Made by a program: the position numbers and the translations under genes. A stretch of 59,081 bases of DNA, from NCBI GenBank assembly GCA_035534455.1, contig DATLRV010000023.1, positions 1-59,081 of the forward strand, in the 5' to 3' direction. Source of the stretch: JAJYVT01 sp035534455. Its GTDB lineage: Bacteria; Actinomycetota; Acidimicrobiia; Acidimicrobiales; RAAP-2. This document shows positions 51,098 to 59,081 of this stretch, piece after piece; position 1 is the first letter of the stretch; the number at the start of each line of letters is the position of its first letter. The notes under the pieces were generated by a model. The model did no database searches. It was not told the origin of the DNA and saw only the letters and a list, made by a program, of their open reading frames with translations.

Positions 51098-54000
51098 GTG
51101 GGGATGCGGACGTCGGCGCGGTACGCGGAGTTGCACTGCCATTCGAACTTCTCGTTCCTCGACGGTGCCTCCCATCCCGAGGAGCTCGTCGTCGAGGCCG
51201 CCCGGCTCGGGCTCTCCGCCCTCGCGCTCACCGACCACAACGGTCTCTACGGGGTGGTGCGCTTCAGCGAGGCGGCGCGACGCGTGGGTCTCCCCACCGT
51301 CTTCGGGGCGGAGCTCACCCTCGGTCCCGGCCTCGGCCCCGACGACGGCCCCGGCCCCAGCCCGGCCGGGCCTCCTGCGGCACCGCCGCGCACCGGCGAG
51401 CCCGATCCCGACGGCCGTCACCTGGTCCTGCTCGCGCGCGACCCGCAGGGCTACGCGCGCCTCAGCCGCACGATCGCCGAGGCGCAGCTCGCCGGCGGCG
51501 AGAAGGGACGTCCCGCGCTCTCGCTCTCCACGCTCGCCGACGCGCATACCGGTGCCCGTGCAGTCGGCGGCCACTGGCAGGTCCTCACGGGATGCAGGAA
51601 AGGGGCGGTCGCCGCCGCGCTGACCGGTGCGGGGCCTCGCGCGGCCCGCCGGCGGCTCGACGAGCTGGTCGCCGTGTTCGGGAGGGACAACGTCGCGGTG
51701 GAGCTGTGGGACCACGGGGACCCGCTCGACTGCACGCGCAACGACGCGCTCGCCCAGCTCGCGGTCCACGCCGGCTGCGCGATCGTCGCCACCAACAACG
51801 TCCACTACGCGTCGCCGGCGAGGTTCCCGCTCGCCACGGCGCTCGCCGCCGTCCGGGCCCGACGGCCTCTCGAGGAGCTGTGCGGCTGGCTCCCTGCCTC
51901 GGCCTCGGCCTGCCTGCGCACCGGTGGGGAGCAGGAGCGGCGCTTCGCGCGCTGGCCGGGCGCCGTGGAGCAGGCTGCGGAGCTCGGTGCCGCGTGCGCC
52001 TTCGACCTGCGACTCGTCGCGCCGAGGCTGCCGGACTTTCCCGTGCCGCCGGGGCACGACGAGGACAGCTGGCTCCGTCACCTCGTCGAGGAGGGCGCCA
52101 CCCGCCGGTACGGGCCGCGCGGCGCCGAGCGCGTGGCCGGCGCCTGGGAGCGTCTGGAGCACGAGCTCTCGGTGATCGCGATGCTCGGTTACGCGGGCTA
52201 CTTCCTCACCGTCTTCGACATCGTGGAGCAGTGCCGGCGCACCGGCGTCTACTGCCAGGGCCGGGGCTCCGCCGCGACGTCCGCGGTCTGCTACGTGCTC
52301 GGGATCACGCTCGTCGACGCGGTGTCGCTCGGGCTGGTCTTCGAGCGCTTCCTCTCGCCCGCACGGGACGGACCGCCCGACATCGACCTCGACATCGAGT
52401 CCACACGGCGCGAGGAGATCATCCAGTACGTCTACGAGCGGTACGGCCGCCGCCACGCCGCGCAGGTGGCGAACGTCATCACGTACCGGCCGCGCTCCGC
52501 GTTGCGCGACATGGGGAAGGCACTCGGGTATGGGGCCGACGACGTGGACCGCTGGGCAAAGCACACCGACCGCATGGACGCGCTCGGGGCCAGGGGAGAG
52601 GTGCCGGCCGCGCTCCGCCGCCTGGCCGGCGAGGCGCTCGACTTCCCGCGCCATCTCGGCATCCACTCTGGCGGCATGGTGATCTGCGACCGCCCGGTGG
52701 TCGACGTCTGCCCCGTCGAACCGGCGCGCATGCCGACACGCACGGTGCTGCAGTGGGACAAGGACGACTGTGCGGCTGCGGGTCTCGTCAAGTTCGACCT
52801 GCTCGGCCTCGGGATGCTCGAGGCGCTCCATCACATAGTCGACCTCGCCGCCGAGCACCACGGCGTCGAGCTCGACCTTGCCGCCCTCCCGCAGGAGGAC
52901 GCGGTCTACGACCTTCTCTGCCGGGCCGACACGGTCGGGGTCTTCCAGGTGGAGAGCCGCGCGCAGATGGGGACGCTGCCGCGCGTCCAGCCGCGGTGCT
53001 TCTACGACCTCGCCGTCGAGGTCGCCCTCGTGCGGCCAGGTCCCATCCAGGGGCACGCGGTGCATCCCTACATCCGCCGGCGCCGCGGCGAGGAGCCGGT
53101 CACCTACCTGCACCCGCTCTTGGAGCCGGCGCTCCGCCGCACCCTCGGCGTCCCGCTCTTCCAGGAGCAGCTCATGCAGATCGCGGTCGACGTCGCCGGC
53201 TTCACGCCGTCCGACGCGGACGAGCTCCGCCAGGCCATGAGCCACAAGCGCTCCGACGAGAGGATGGCGGCGCTGCGCGACCGGCTCTTTGCGGGGATGG
53301 CCGCGCGCGGTGTGCCCGACGACGTGGCGCAGAAGGTGTTCGAGAGCCTCTCGGCGTTCGCCAACTTCGGCTTCCCCGAGAGCCACTCGCTGTCCTTCGC
53401 CTCGCTCGTCTACGCCTCCGCCTGGCTGAAGCTGCACTACCCGGCGGCCTTCACCGCCGGCCTCCTCAATGCCCAGCCCATGGGGTTCTGGTCGCCCCAG
53501 AGCCTGCTCGCCGATGCCAAGCGCCACGGGATCTCGGTGCTGCGCCCCGACGTGAACGCAAGCCGGGCCGGTGCGGCGCCCCTCGGCGCGTCGGGGCTGC
53601 GCCTGGGACTCTCCTCGGTGCGCTTCATCGGCACCGGGACGGCCGAGCGGCTGGCCGCCGGGCAGCCGTGGGAGAGCCAGGAGGACCTCGTGCGCCGCGG
53701 CGGGCTGAACCGGGCGCAGCTGGAGGCGCTCGCGCTGTCGGGGGCGCTCGACGGGCTCACGGGCCGGCCGCCGCCATCGGGGCAGCAGGCGCCATCGGGG
53801 CAGCAGGCGCCATCGGGGCAGCGGGCGCCATCGGGGCAGCAGGCCACGGGCGGTCGGGTGGACGCCGCGGACCGCCGCGCGCTCGTCTGGGCCGCGGGGG
53901 CGGCCGCACAGGCGACGCGCGGTCGCCTTCCGGGGATCGTGACCGGCGCCGTCGCGCCGCCCCTGCCGCCACGTGCGGCGATCGAGGAGGTCAGGGACGA

Positions 54001-54382
54001 CCTGTGGTCGATCGGGGTGACTCCTGACCGCACCGCGATCGAGCTCGGCCGCCAGGCGCTCGTTCGGCGGGGGGTGGCGACGATCGCCGAGGTGGTGGAA
54101 GGGCCGCCGTCGAAGGTGGTGGTCGCGGGGGTGGTGACCCACCGCCAGCAGCCCGACACCGCCCGCGGCGCGGTCTTTTTGAACCTGGAGGACGAGACCG
54201 GGATGCTGAATGTCGTGTGCTCGAAGGGGGCATGGGCGCGGTGGCGCACAGTGGCGAGGAGCTCGCCGGCGTTGATCGTGAAGGGGCGTCTGGAGCGCGC
54301 ACAGGGCGTGGTGAACCTGATCGCCGAGCGGTTCGAGCCGGTCGCGCTCGGACCGGTGCCCGGGTCGCGGGACTTCCGGTGA
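51098..54382 (+). CDS. dnaE2: Error-prone DNA polymerase DnaE2
   Basis: A 1094-residue C-family polymerase, GTG start six bases after imuB. The PHP domain opens YAELHCHSNFSFLDGAS and has LALTDHNGLYG. The polymerase core has CQGRGSAATSAVCY, PPDIDLDIES with the catalytic aspartates, and LVKFDLLGLGML. Following are SHKRSDERM and NFGFPESHSLSFA of the fingers. The C-terminal OB domain has TARGAVFLNLEDETGMLNVV. It performs mutagenic translesion synthesis with ImuA'/ImuB. A GQQAPS repeat (53771-53842) sits between the helix-hairpin-helix domain and the OB domain, where relatives have only a short linker. Confidence 0.95.
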   Translation: MGMRTSARYAELHCHSNFSFLDGASHPEELVVEAARLGLSALALTDHNGLYGVVRFSEAARRVGLPTVFGAELTLGPGLGPDDGPGPSPAGPPAAPPRTGEPDPDGRHLVLLARDPQGYARLSRTIAEAQLAGGEKGRPALSLSTLADAHTGARAVGGHWQVLTGCRKGAVAAALTGAGPRAARRRLDELVAVFGRDNVAVELWDHGDPLDCTRNDALAQLAVHAGCAIVATNNVHYASPARFPLATALAAVRARRPLEELCGWLPASASACLRTGGEQERRFARWPGAVEQAAELGAACAFDLRLVAPRLPDFPVPPGHDEDSWLRHLVEEGATRRYGPRGAERVAGAWERLEHELSVIAMLGYAGYFLTVFDIVEQCRRTGVYCQGRGSAATSAVCYVLGITLVDAVSLGLVFERFLSPARDGPPDIDLDIESTRREEIIQYVYERYGRRHAAQVANVITYRPRSALRDMGKALGYGADDVDRWAKHTDRMDALGARGEVPAALRRLAGEALDFPRHLGIHSGGMVICDRPVVDVCPVEPARMPTRTVLQWDKDDCAAAGLVKFDLLGLGMLEALHHIVDLAAEHHGVELDLAALPQEDAVYDLLCRADTVGVFQVESRAQMGTLPRVQPRCFYDLAVEVALVRPGPIQGHAVHPYIRRRRGEEPVTYLHPLLEPALRRTLGVPLFQEQLMQIAVDVAGFTPSDADELRQAMSHKRSDERMAALRDRLFAGMAARGVPDDVAQKVFESLSAFANFGFPESHSLSFASLVYASAWLKLHYPAAFTAGLLNAQPMGFWSPQSLLADAKRHGISVLRPDVNASRAGAAPLGASGLRLGLSSVRFIGTGTAERLAAGQPWESQEDLVRRGGLNRAQLEALALSGALDGLTGRPPPSGQQAPSGQQAPSGQRAPSGQQATGGRVDAADRRALVWAAGAAAQATRGRLPGIVTGAVAPPLPPRAAIEEVRDDLWSIGVTPDRTAIELGRQALVRRGVATIAEVVEGPPSKVVVAGVVTHRQQPDTARGAVFLNLEDETGMLNVVCSKGAWARWRTVARSSPALIVKGRLERAQGVVNLIAERFEPVALGPVPGSRDFR
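53771..53842 (+). repeat. 18-bp tandem repeat, four units, in dnaE2
   Basis: Four copies of GCGCCATCGGGGCAGCAG with one to two substitutions. They encode APSGQQ repeats in the linker of DnaE2, in frame, so copy number changes would only vary linker length. Confidence 0.95.
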
Positions 54383-54484
54383 CCCCCCGGTGTCAGTTGC
54401 CGATCCCGGGCGTCAGTTGCCGCCCTGAGCCCTGCCGCGTCGTCGTCCGTCGTCCCCCCGGCACGATGCCGCGGGATGGCCCGG

Positions 54485-54922
54485 TTAGCCGCGGGTGCGC
54501 GGGATGCCGGCCTTCTCGAGGATCTGCGCGCTCACCCCGACCGCGCGCCACGCGGAGTACGAGAGCCCCTTGCGCGCGCTGTAGTCCTTGGCGACCCTGA
54601 CGAAGTCCTTCTCGAGCGCAGCGACGTCGACGGACTGCCCGGAGTGGGCGAGCTCCGCCTCGAGGTCTCGCTGCTCCTGGACGAGGTGCAAGCGGTTCAG
54701 CGGGCTCGCTGAGGCGAGCTCCTTTTCGATCCCGGCGAGCTTCTTGCGGATCGACTCGACCGTGCGCTTCCGGCCGCGCCGTGGCTTCGTCGTCTCGAGC
54801 GCTTCGAGATATGCCCGAACGATGCGTCCCTCTTCACGGCCCTTTGCGAGCGCGGCCTTGTGCGAATCGGACATCGGGCCGGGCCTGCGGGGTCGTCTCT
54901 TGCTAGCAGTCGAAGTCGCCAT
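54485..54922 (-). CDS. Small basic helical protein of unknown function
   Basis: A 145-residue protein, ATG start. The N-terminus is basic (SKRRPRRPGPMSDSHKAALAKGREEGR), where the MSDSHKAALAKGR piece looks like a small DNA-binding motif of the NUMOD3 kind. A charged coiled coil follows (RKRTVESIRKKLAGIEKELA to LVQEQRDLEAELA), and it ends with YSAWRAVGVSAQILEKAGIPR. From memory, similar proteins are widespread in actinobacteria, but I do not know a function. A role in nucleoid binding or transcription is an inference from the basic head and the coiled coil. Confidence 0.75.
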   Translation of the reverse strand: MATSTASKRRPRRPGPMSDSHKAALAKGREEGRIVRAYLEALETTKPRRGRKRTVESIRKKLAGIEKELASASPLNRLHLVQEQRDLEAELAHSGQSVDVAALEKDFVRVAKDYSARKGLSYSAWRAVGVSAQILEKAGIPRTRG

Positions 54923-55672
54923 AGCTCATAACCCTACACGACCATGCACCGATTCGGCGCTGTCTGTGCACGCAGGTAGGGCCACACCAGGTGGGACGAT
55001 GCCTGATCGCACCGGTCCGGCGACCGGGGGGTCAGCTCCTTCCCATGTCGCTCCGCAGCCCGGGCATTGGCCCTGGTCGAACCGCTGCCCCGGGGCACCA
55101 TTGCCGGTCGGGGGCGTCACCCGCGCGTCCCGTCTGCGGCGGTTACTGCACGCCGGATCAGCCGGCCTCGCGCGCAACCCCTGCTCACTGGCAACGCGAG
55201 GGGGACGGTACCCCTCGCCCCCGCCCCGCCCCGGCGCGTGCTTTTTCATCGAATGGACACGCACAAGAGTCGGTGAAGTGCCCAAGTTCCTGCCCCTCCA
55301 GCGCCGGCCGGCCGTACCCGACCGGCGGCGACGTTTGCGGCCGGCGGGTCGATCGGACCGGTGACGGTCGCTTGCAATGCACCCGGAGAATGATCGTAGA
55401 CGGGGGAACGAATTCGACCTGTCGCCGGAAGGGAATTGGCGCTTCCGGGCAGGCGTCGGCGTGCCCGCGCGCGCCGGTGACGGCCGGGGTAGGCCGTTCC
55501 GACGGACAAATGACCAGGTGAGCGCCTCGCAACGTCCGTGGGCGCGCGCCGCCGGCGCGGCCCGCGCCGCCCGAGGTGGGCCCGCGCCGTCCGAGGAGGG
55601 CGCGGGCCGCCGGCGCGGGAACCTGCGGGCCGCGCCGGTGCATGGACTGGCGGCGCGCGGGGTAGGAGGCTG
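54923..55672. other. Gene-poor 750-base stretch
   Basis: There is no convincing gene on either strand. Frames that stay open lack codon bias, ribosome binding sites and recognisable domains. The left half (54990-55330) is Pro/Arg-rich in any frame; 55330-55520 is slightly AT-richer. At 55543-55618 a very GC-rich imperfect inverted repeat (GCCGGCGCGGCCCGCGCC and GGCGCGGGCCGCCGGCGC) could form a long stem. It may hold promoters, a non-coding RNA or the remains of an old gene. Confidence 0.6.
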
Positions 55673-55696
55673 GACGTCCGGGCTTGACCGGACGTC
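55673..55696 (-). terminator. Perfect 9-bp hairpin after the RimJ-like gene
   Basis: GACGTCCGG (55673-55681) and CCGGACGTC (55688-55696) with a six-base loop, ending two bases beyond the stop codon of the minus-strand acetyltransferase. There is no T-tract. It is a plausible terminator or transcript-end stabiliser. Confidence 0.55.
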
Positions 55697-55698
55697 AG

Positions 55699-56277
55699 TC
55701 ACAATGCGTCGAGGCCCCCGGCAGTCGAGGGGGCTTCGACGCGTCCGGAGGCCGACGGGCGCGCTTCGATCGCCTCGTTGCGCAGTGCCCACCGCTCGTG
55801 GTCGCGCCATGCGCCGTCGACCATCAGGTAGTTGGGGGAGAACCCCTCGCGGGAGAAGCCGAGACGCTGCACCAAGGCCAGCGATCGTGCGTTGGACGGC
55901 TGGTTGTTCGCCTCGACGCGGTGCAGGCCGAGCTCCGAGAAGGCGAGGTCGATCACCGTCTGCAGTCCCCGGGTCATGAGGCCGCGACCTTCGTGACCGG
56001 CGAAGGCGCCGTAGCCGAGGCACGCAGAGCGGAAGGCGCCGTACACGACGTTGCTGACCCGCACGTAGCCGACGAGTGCGTCGCAGTGGTGCCGAAGGAG
56101 GTATGCCTCCTGGTCGTCGCGCGAGAGCCGCTCGAGGACGGCCGCGAACCGCTCGTGAGAGTCCGCGAGGTCGATCCACGGCCGGTGGAGCGCCCTGCTC
56201 GCGCGGACGGCGGCGACGAAGTCCGCTTCGTCGGCAGCGACGAGCGGCGACACGGTCACGTCGGGCGCGGCGTGCAT
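55699..56277 (-). CDS. GNAT acetyltransferase, RimJ/RimL-like
   Basis: A 192-residue protein. The start at ATG 56277 (MHAAPDVTVSPLVAAD) is preferred over an ATG at 56352 that would overlap the divergent gene. The GNAT pattern is VGYVRVSNVVYGAFRSACLGYGAFAGHEGRGLMT, with acetyl-CoA loop GHEGRGLMTRGL, then LHRVEANNQPSNARSLALVQRLGF and WALRNE. This is the family that acetylates ribosomal protein or other N-termini. The divergent neighbour is another GNAT gene. Confidence 0.9.
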   Translation of the reverse strand: MHAAPDVTVSPLVAADEADFVAAVRASRALHRPWIDLADSHERFAAVLERLSRDDQEAYLLRHHCDALVGYVRVSNVVYGAFRSACLGYGAFAGHEGRGLMTRGLQTVIDLAFSELGLHRVEANNQPSNARSLALVQRLGFSREGFSPNYLMVDGAWRDHERWALRNEAIEARPSASGRVEAPSTAGGLDAL

Positions 56278-56341
56278 CACCGGCAAGTATCGCTCGGCCT
56301 CCCAGCGACGCACGACGGACGGGGCATGGCATGGTGGGGTC

Positions 56342-56884
56342 ATGGTGACCATCCGGCAGAAGGAGCCGCGCGACCTTCCTGCATGCGCGTCACTCCTCCG
56401 CGACGTGCACGCGGCGGACCGCTACCCGCTGCATCTTCCCGACGACCCGATGTCGTTCGTGGAGGTCCACGACGCGCTCGGTGCGTGGGTCGCGCTCGAC
56501 GACGGCGCGCTCGTCGGCCACGTGTGCCTCCGTCCCGAGGCGAACCCCAAGATGATGGCCGTCGCGAGCGAGGCGACCGGCCTTCCCTACGAAGGGCTTG
56601 CGGTGGTTGCGAGGCTCTTCGTGTCGCCCTCCGCGCGCCGGCGCGGCGTCGGGGTGGGACTCCTGCGCCACGCCGCGTCCGAAGCGTGGGCGCTCGGTCG
56701 CCAGCCGGTGCTCGACGTCGTCCTCCACTCGGCGTCGCCGGCGGTCGCCCTCTACGAACGCGAGGGCTGGCGGATGGTGGGGACGGCCCAGCTCACCTTC
56801 AGGAGCGGCGAGACGGTGGACGAGGCCGTCTACGTCGGCCCACCCGAACGCGGCGAACGCGGTGCTCCGAAGGACGCGCCGTGA
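56342..56884 (+). CDS. GNAT acetyltransferase
   Basis: A 180-residue protein with an ATG start. It begins VTIRQKEPRDLPACASLLRDVHAAD. The acetyl-CoA site is VARLFVSPSARRRGVGVGLLRHA, followed by PVLDVVLHSASPAVALYEREGWRMVG. The substrate is unknown. It faces the RimJ-like gene with a 64-base gap, in which both promoters must lie. Confidence 0.92.
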   Translation: MVTIRQKEPRDLPACASLLRDVHAADRYPLHLPDDPMSFVEVHDALGAWVALDDGALVGHVCLRPEANPKMMAVASEATGLPYEGLAVVARLFVSPSARRRGVGVGLLRHAASEAWALGRQPVLDVVLHSASPAVALYEREGWRMVGTAQLTFRSGETVDEAVYVGPPERGERGAPKDAP

Positions 56885-56985
56885 TCGCACGGGACGTTAC
56901 GCGACATCGCGTCGCTCGCCGAACCCGACCATTCCACCGACCCGGCTGACCGGTTGGGCGAGGACGCCGGCCGTATGTTCCGGCC

Positions 56986-57306
56986 GTGCCGAGACGACAG
57001 CTGCTCCAGGGCATCGTCGCGGTCGTCCTCGCCGCCACCGCGGTGGGCGCCGACCCGACCATCGGCACGACGGATCTCCCCGTGGTCGCGTCGGTCCTCT
57101 TCGCGCTCGGGACGCTCGTCGTGATCGTGGTCGCCGAGCTGGTCCCCGGCGCGGTCCATGCGGCGCGCCGGCGCCGCGAGCAGGCACGTGAGGCCGCTGC
57201 CCGGCGGTCGAAGGTCGCCCGCGGGAGCGAGGTCGTGCGACGCCGCGCCGCCCGGAGTGTGCCGCCCGCCGCTGACCAGGACCGACGCAGGGTGTCACGC
57301 CGGTGA
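56986..57306 (+). CDS. Small membrane protein with basic tail
   Basis: A 106-residue protein with a GTG start. Two hydrophobic segments (LLQGIVAVVLAATAVGA at residues about 6-22 and VVASVLFALGTLVVIVVAELV at about 33-53) are followed by a 50-residue Arg/Ala-rich cytoplasmic tail (ARRRREQAREAAARRSKVAR). The family is unknown. The tail could bind nucleic acid or phospholipid head groups. The next gene begins ten bases later. Confidence 0.6.
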   Translation: MPRRQLLQGIVAVVLAATAVGADPTIGTTDLPVVASVLFALGTLVVIVVAELVPGAVHAARRRREQAREAAARRSKVARGSEVVRRRAARSVPPAADQDRRRVSRR

Positions 57307-57315
57307 CGCGCCGAT

Positions 57316-57708
57316 GTGCACGTCGGGGAGGACCATGGCAAAGATGTGGCCGTGGCAGACGACCTCGTGACGTACCTCGACACCGTCGAAGAGGGGCTGG
57401 TCGACTACGTCGACGACCGCAAGTGCCTGTCGTCCGACACCGTCCGGCGCCTCCAGCGCTTCGCGGTGGCGATGTCGGAGGGGTCGATGACGCCGGGACT
57501 CGCCCGGGAGGACTGGCCCGACTTCTACCCGCTCGCCGCAGCGTTCGTCGTCGTGTGCGGGAGCGACGAACTCCGCGGGCTCTACGACCAGGCGACCCTG
57601 TTCAGCGCGGTCGTCCGCGGCGAGGTCTCGTTCACCGACGCCGACCGGGTCTTCCTCGTGCTGCTCTCCGACGAGCTCGAGCAGTACGCCGGGGCGCACC
57701 ACCCCTGA
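57316..57708 (+). CDS. Small acidic protein of unknown function
   Basis: A 130-residue protein. Start GTG at 57316; a GTG at 57346 is an alternative. The sequence is acidic and helical: LVTYLDTVEEGLVDYVDDRK, RRLQRFAVAMSEG, WPDFYPLAAAFVVVCG, and LVLLSDELEQYAG. No signal peptide or membrane helix is clear. The family is not recognised. It is probably co-transcribed with the small membrane protein gene upstream. Confidence 0.6.
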   Translation: MHVGEDHGKDVAVADDLVTYLDTVEEGLVDYVDDRKCLSSDTVRRLQRFAVAMSEGSMTPGLAREDWPDFYPLAAAFVVVCGSDELRGLYDQATLFSAVVRGEVSFTDADRVFLVLLSDELEQYAGAHHP

Positions 57709-57735
57709 GCGCGTGCCCCTCGAGGGCGACACGAG

Positions 57736-58809
57736 TCACTCGAGGCGCTTCTGCCACACGGTCCCGGTCCCGGCCAGCCGGAACCCGAGCCGGTCGTTCA
57801 CGCGGACGATCGGCTCGTTGGACGTGGCGTTGGTCGTCACGACGCGAAGCGTCGACGGCTCGCGCGCCTGGAGGGCGCGAACGTTCGCCACCTTCAAGAG
57901 GAGGCCGAGCCGGTGGCCGCGGTGCGCGGGCAGGACGATCGTGTCGAACTGATAGGCGACCCGGGGCGCGGCGCGCGGCACGCCGATCTCCGTGAATCCG
58001 GCGAGGCGGCCGTCGGGCGCGACCGCGGCCGCGGCCGCCGCCATGGTGACCCGGTCCATCGCCGCGACCACCCGCTCGAGCTCGCGGAGTCTCGCGACGT
58101 CCCACACCTCGGGCTCGACCTCGAGATCTCCCGAGGGCACGTCGGTGGACATGCTGGCGGCGGCGTCGACGCGACCTGCCTCCCACTCCGGCGGGCACGA
58201 ACCGGACCACGTGACGAGTCGGTAGCCAGCCGACTTCTCACGGGCTTCCGCGTCGAGGGCGTCGAGGAGCTCCGCGCTGACCGGGAGGTCGAGCTCCCGG
58301 CGAGCCTCTGCCAGCGCCGGCTCGTAGCCGGCCTCGCGGGCGAAGCGATCCCGCCGCCCGGCCTCGGGCGAGCCGAGGGGCGCCTCGGTCGTCCCGACGC
58401 ACCTCGTGCGCCCACCGTCGCGCGCCACGCGCTCCGCCGCGCCGAGCAGGGTGCGCCCGACGCCGCGGTGTCGCCAGCCGGGATCGACCCAGACCTCGAG
58501 GTCGGCGGTGTCGAGGTTCTCGAGGAGCTCGAGGCGGACCTGGAAGCAGCCCACGACGGCGCGGTCCAGGCGCGCGACACCGAGCACGTGGGACCTCACC
58601 TTCGGCTGGTCGAGGAGTGCGGCCCGTTCGTGGAACGACCACCCGGGGTCGGCCGGCCAGTCGGCGCGGTCCGCCGCGGCGATGGGGGAGAACCACGCCT
58701 CGAGCGCGTCTCGGTCGTCGGGCGCCACCAGCTCCACGCGCAAGCCAGGAAGCGGGGTCACGGGAGAACGGCGGGAGGTGCCTGCCACGCGCACGGCGCG
58801 CGGTGGCAC
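57736..58809 (-). CDS. Tandem GNAT acetyltransferase
   Basis: A 357-residue protein with two GNAT domains. The N-terminal one has VDPGWRHRGVGRTLLGAAERVA. The C-terminal one has DTIVLPAHRGHRLGLLLKVANVRAL and TTNATSNEPIVRVNDRLGFRLAGTG, the more canonical acetyl-CoA site. An in-frame GTG at 58761 could be the true start. Two-domain GNATs of this layout in actinobacteria include the mycothiol synthase type, but the motifs do not prove that; the substrate is unknown. Confidence 0.85.
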   Translation of the reverse strand: MPPRAVRVAGTSRRSPVTPLPGLRVELVAPDDRDALEAWFSPIAAADRADWPADPGWSFHERAALLDQPKVRSHVLGVARLDRAVVGCFQVRLELLENLDTADLEVWVDPGWRHRGVGRTLLGAAERVARDGGRTRCVGTTEAPLGSPEAGRRDRFAREAGYEPALAEARRELDLPVSAELLDALDAEAREKSAGYRLVTWSGSCPPEWEAGRVDAAASMSTDVPSGDLEVEPEVWDVARLRELERVVAAMDRVTMAAAAAAVAPDGRLAGFTEIGVPRAAPRVAYQFDTIVLPAHRGHRLGLLLKVANVRALQAREPSTLRVVTTNATSNEPIVRVNDRLGFRLAGTGTVWQKRLE

Positions 58810-58825
58810 GCCGGTCTGGTCAGGA

Positions 58826-58999
58826 TCAGCCGCCGAGCTCGCGCAGGGCGAGCACCTCGGCGCGCAAGAGGCGCGGCTTGCTGTGGTCGCCGGACACCGT
58901 GAGGAGGCCCTCTTCGATCATGGCCTGCACCTGGCCGGGCCCAGCTTCGAGGAGCTGGGCCGCCTCCTCGAAGTCGACCCAGCGGTCGTCGTCGCCCAT
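58826..58999 (-). CDS. Small helix-turn-helix-like (MerR/excisionase-like) protein
   Basis: A 57-residue protein with an ATG at 58999 preceded by GAAGGTGG. The pattern WVDFEEAAQLLEAGPGQVQAMIEEGLLTV is like the winged-helix DNA-binding domain of MerR/excisionase proteins, followed by KPRLLRAEVLALREL. It is likely a small DNA-binding protein; no target is known. The window ends 82 bases upstream. Confidence 0.7.
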   Translation of the reverse strand: MGDDDRWVDFEEAAQLLEAGPGQVQAMIEEGLLTVSGDHSKPRLLRAEVLALRELGG

Positions 59000-59081
59000 C
59001 GCCGTGCACCACCTTCGCCCTCGTCCGCCGCAGTCGACCCTACCGCCGCACACTGCCTGCCCTCTCGTGACCCGGGCTCGC

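Noticed and set aside
50909..54142. Long minus-strand open frame opposite dnaE2
   Set aside because: It is antisense to catalytic and structural motifs of DnaE2 and shows a non-protein-like Arg/Asp/Gly/His-rich composition.
55377..55979. Open frame starting MHPENDRRRGNEF in the gene-poor stretch
   Set aside because: No good ribosome binding site or recognised domain, and its 3' half is antisense to the RimJ-like acetyltransferase.
57334..57369. 11-codon leader peptide (ATG after GGAGG) before the 57316 gene
   Set aside because: The spacing from GGAGG is too short and no regulatory codon pattern is present; it overlaps a longer frame that better explains the region.
1..59081. Prophage or insertion sequence within the window
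   Set aside because: No integrase, terminase, capsid or transposase gene is visible; only the left edge shows signs of mobility.

Overview
The window is chromosomal DNA of a very GC-rich actinobacterium. The best fit is the class Acidimicrobiia (Actinomycetota); this is an inference from gene content, since no rRNA lies in the window. The supporting signs are coenzyme F420 synthesis genes plus an F420-type LLM oxidoreductase, a DUF5719 envelope protein, an ImuA'/ImuB/DnaE2 mutasome under a GAAC-N4-GTTC LexA box, an MptB-type mannosyltransferase, many GTG starts and 1-14 bp gene overlaps.

Layout. 1-1980: the edge of a probable accessory island, with the C-terminal part of a Cas1-like zinc-ribbon/HTH protein and an AT-richer gene resembling predicted pPIWI-associated nucleases, abutting the 3' end of an unusual tRNA (anticodon UAA, short variable loop). 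2221-18350: a cell-envelope glycan locus with a BTAD regulator, a membrane-anchored protein, an NDP-sugar pyrophosphorylase, two sugar-nucleotide epimerase/dehydratases, three GT4 glycosyltransferases, a 1080-residue GT2/membrane protein and a DUF5719 protein, interrupted by divergent cofD-cofE and a serine hydrolase. 18399-24481: ftsH, a divergent CPBP membrane protease and a large GT-C-like membrane protein. 24489-28053: a mannose-precursor operon (phosphomannomutase, Trm112-like, PGI/PMI, YceH-like).

28134-36064: a thiolase with a palindromic operator candidate, the operon DUF6457-fdhD-moaC, a decayed carotenoid-desaturase-like pseudogene, an acyl-CoA synthetase and a membrane protein. 36109-41787: an archaeal-type riboflavin synthase, a 54-residue membrane peptide gene, mptB, an acyl-CoA dehydrogenase and a VOC / ArsR / SRPBCC cassette with a consensus promoter. 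41940-49174: fpg, amidase, LLM oxidoreductase, an orphan D12-class adenine methyltransferase and two membrane proteins. 49276-54382: SOS mutasome imuA'-imuB-dnaE2. 54485-59081: an unknown conserved-looking protein, a gene-poor stretch, several GNAT acetyltransferases and small hypotheticals.

How the parts work together: PGI/PMI (26285), PMM (24489) and the pyrophosphorylase (4045) could supply GDP-mannose. This would feed the GDP-deoxysugar enzyme (12202) and, after transfer to polyprenol phosphate, MptB (37148). The GT4 set and the GT2 giant would build the surface polymer. FdhD/MoaC serve molybdenum cofactor enzymes. CofD/CofE, and possibly RibC through flavin supply, support F420 and flavin metabolism. 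The items most worth a second look are the tRNA-bounded island, the archaeal-type RibC, the ImuB lacking a middle segment, and the many in-frame minisatellites.
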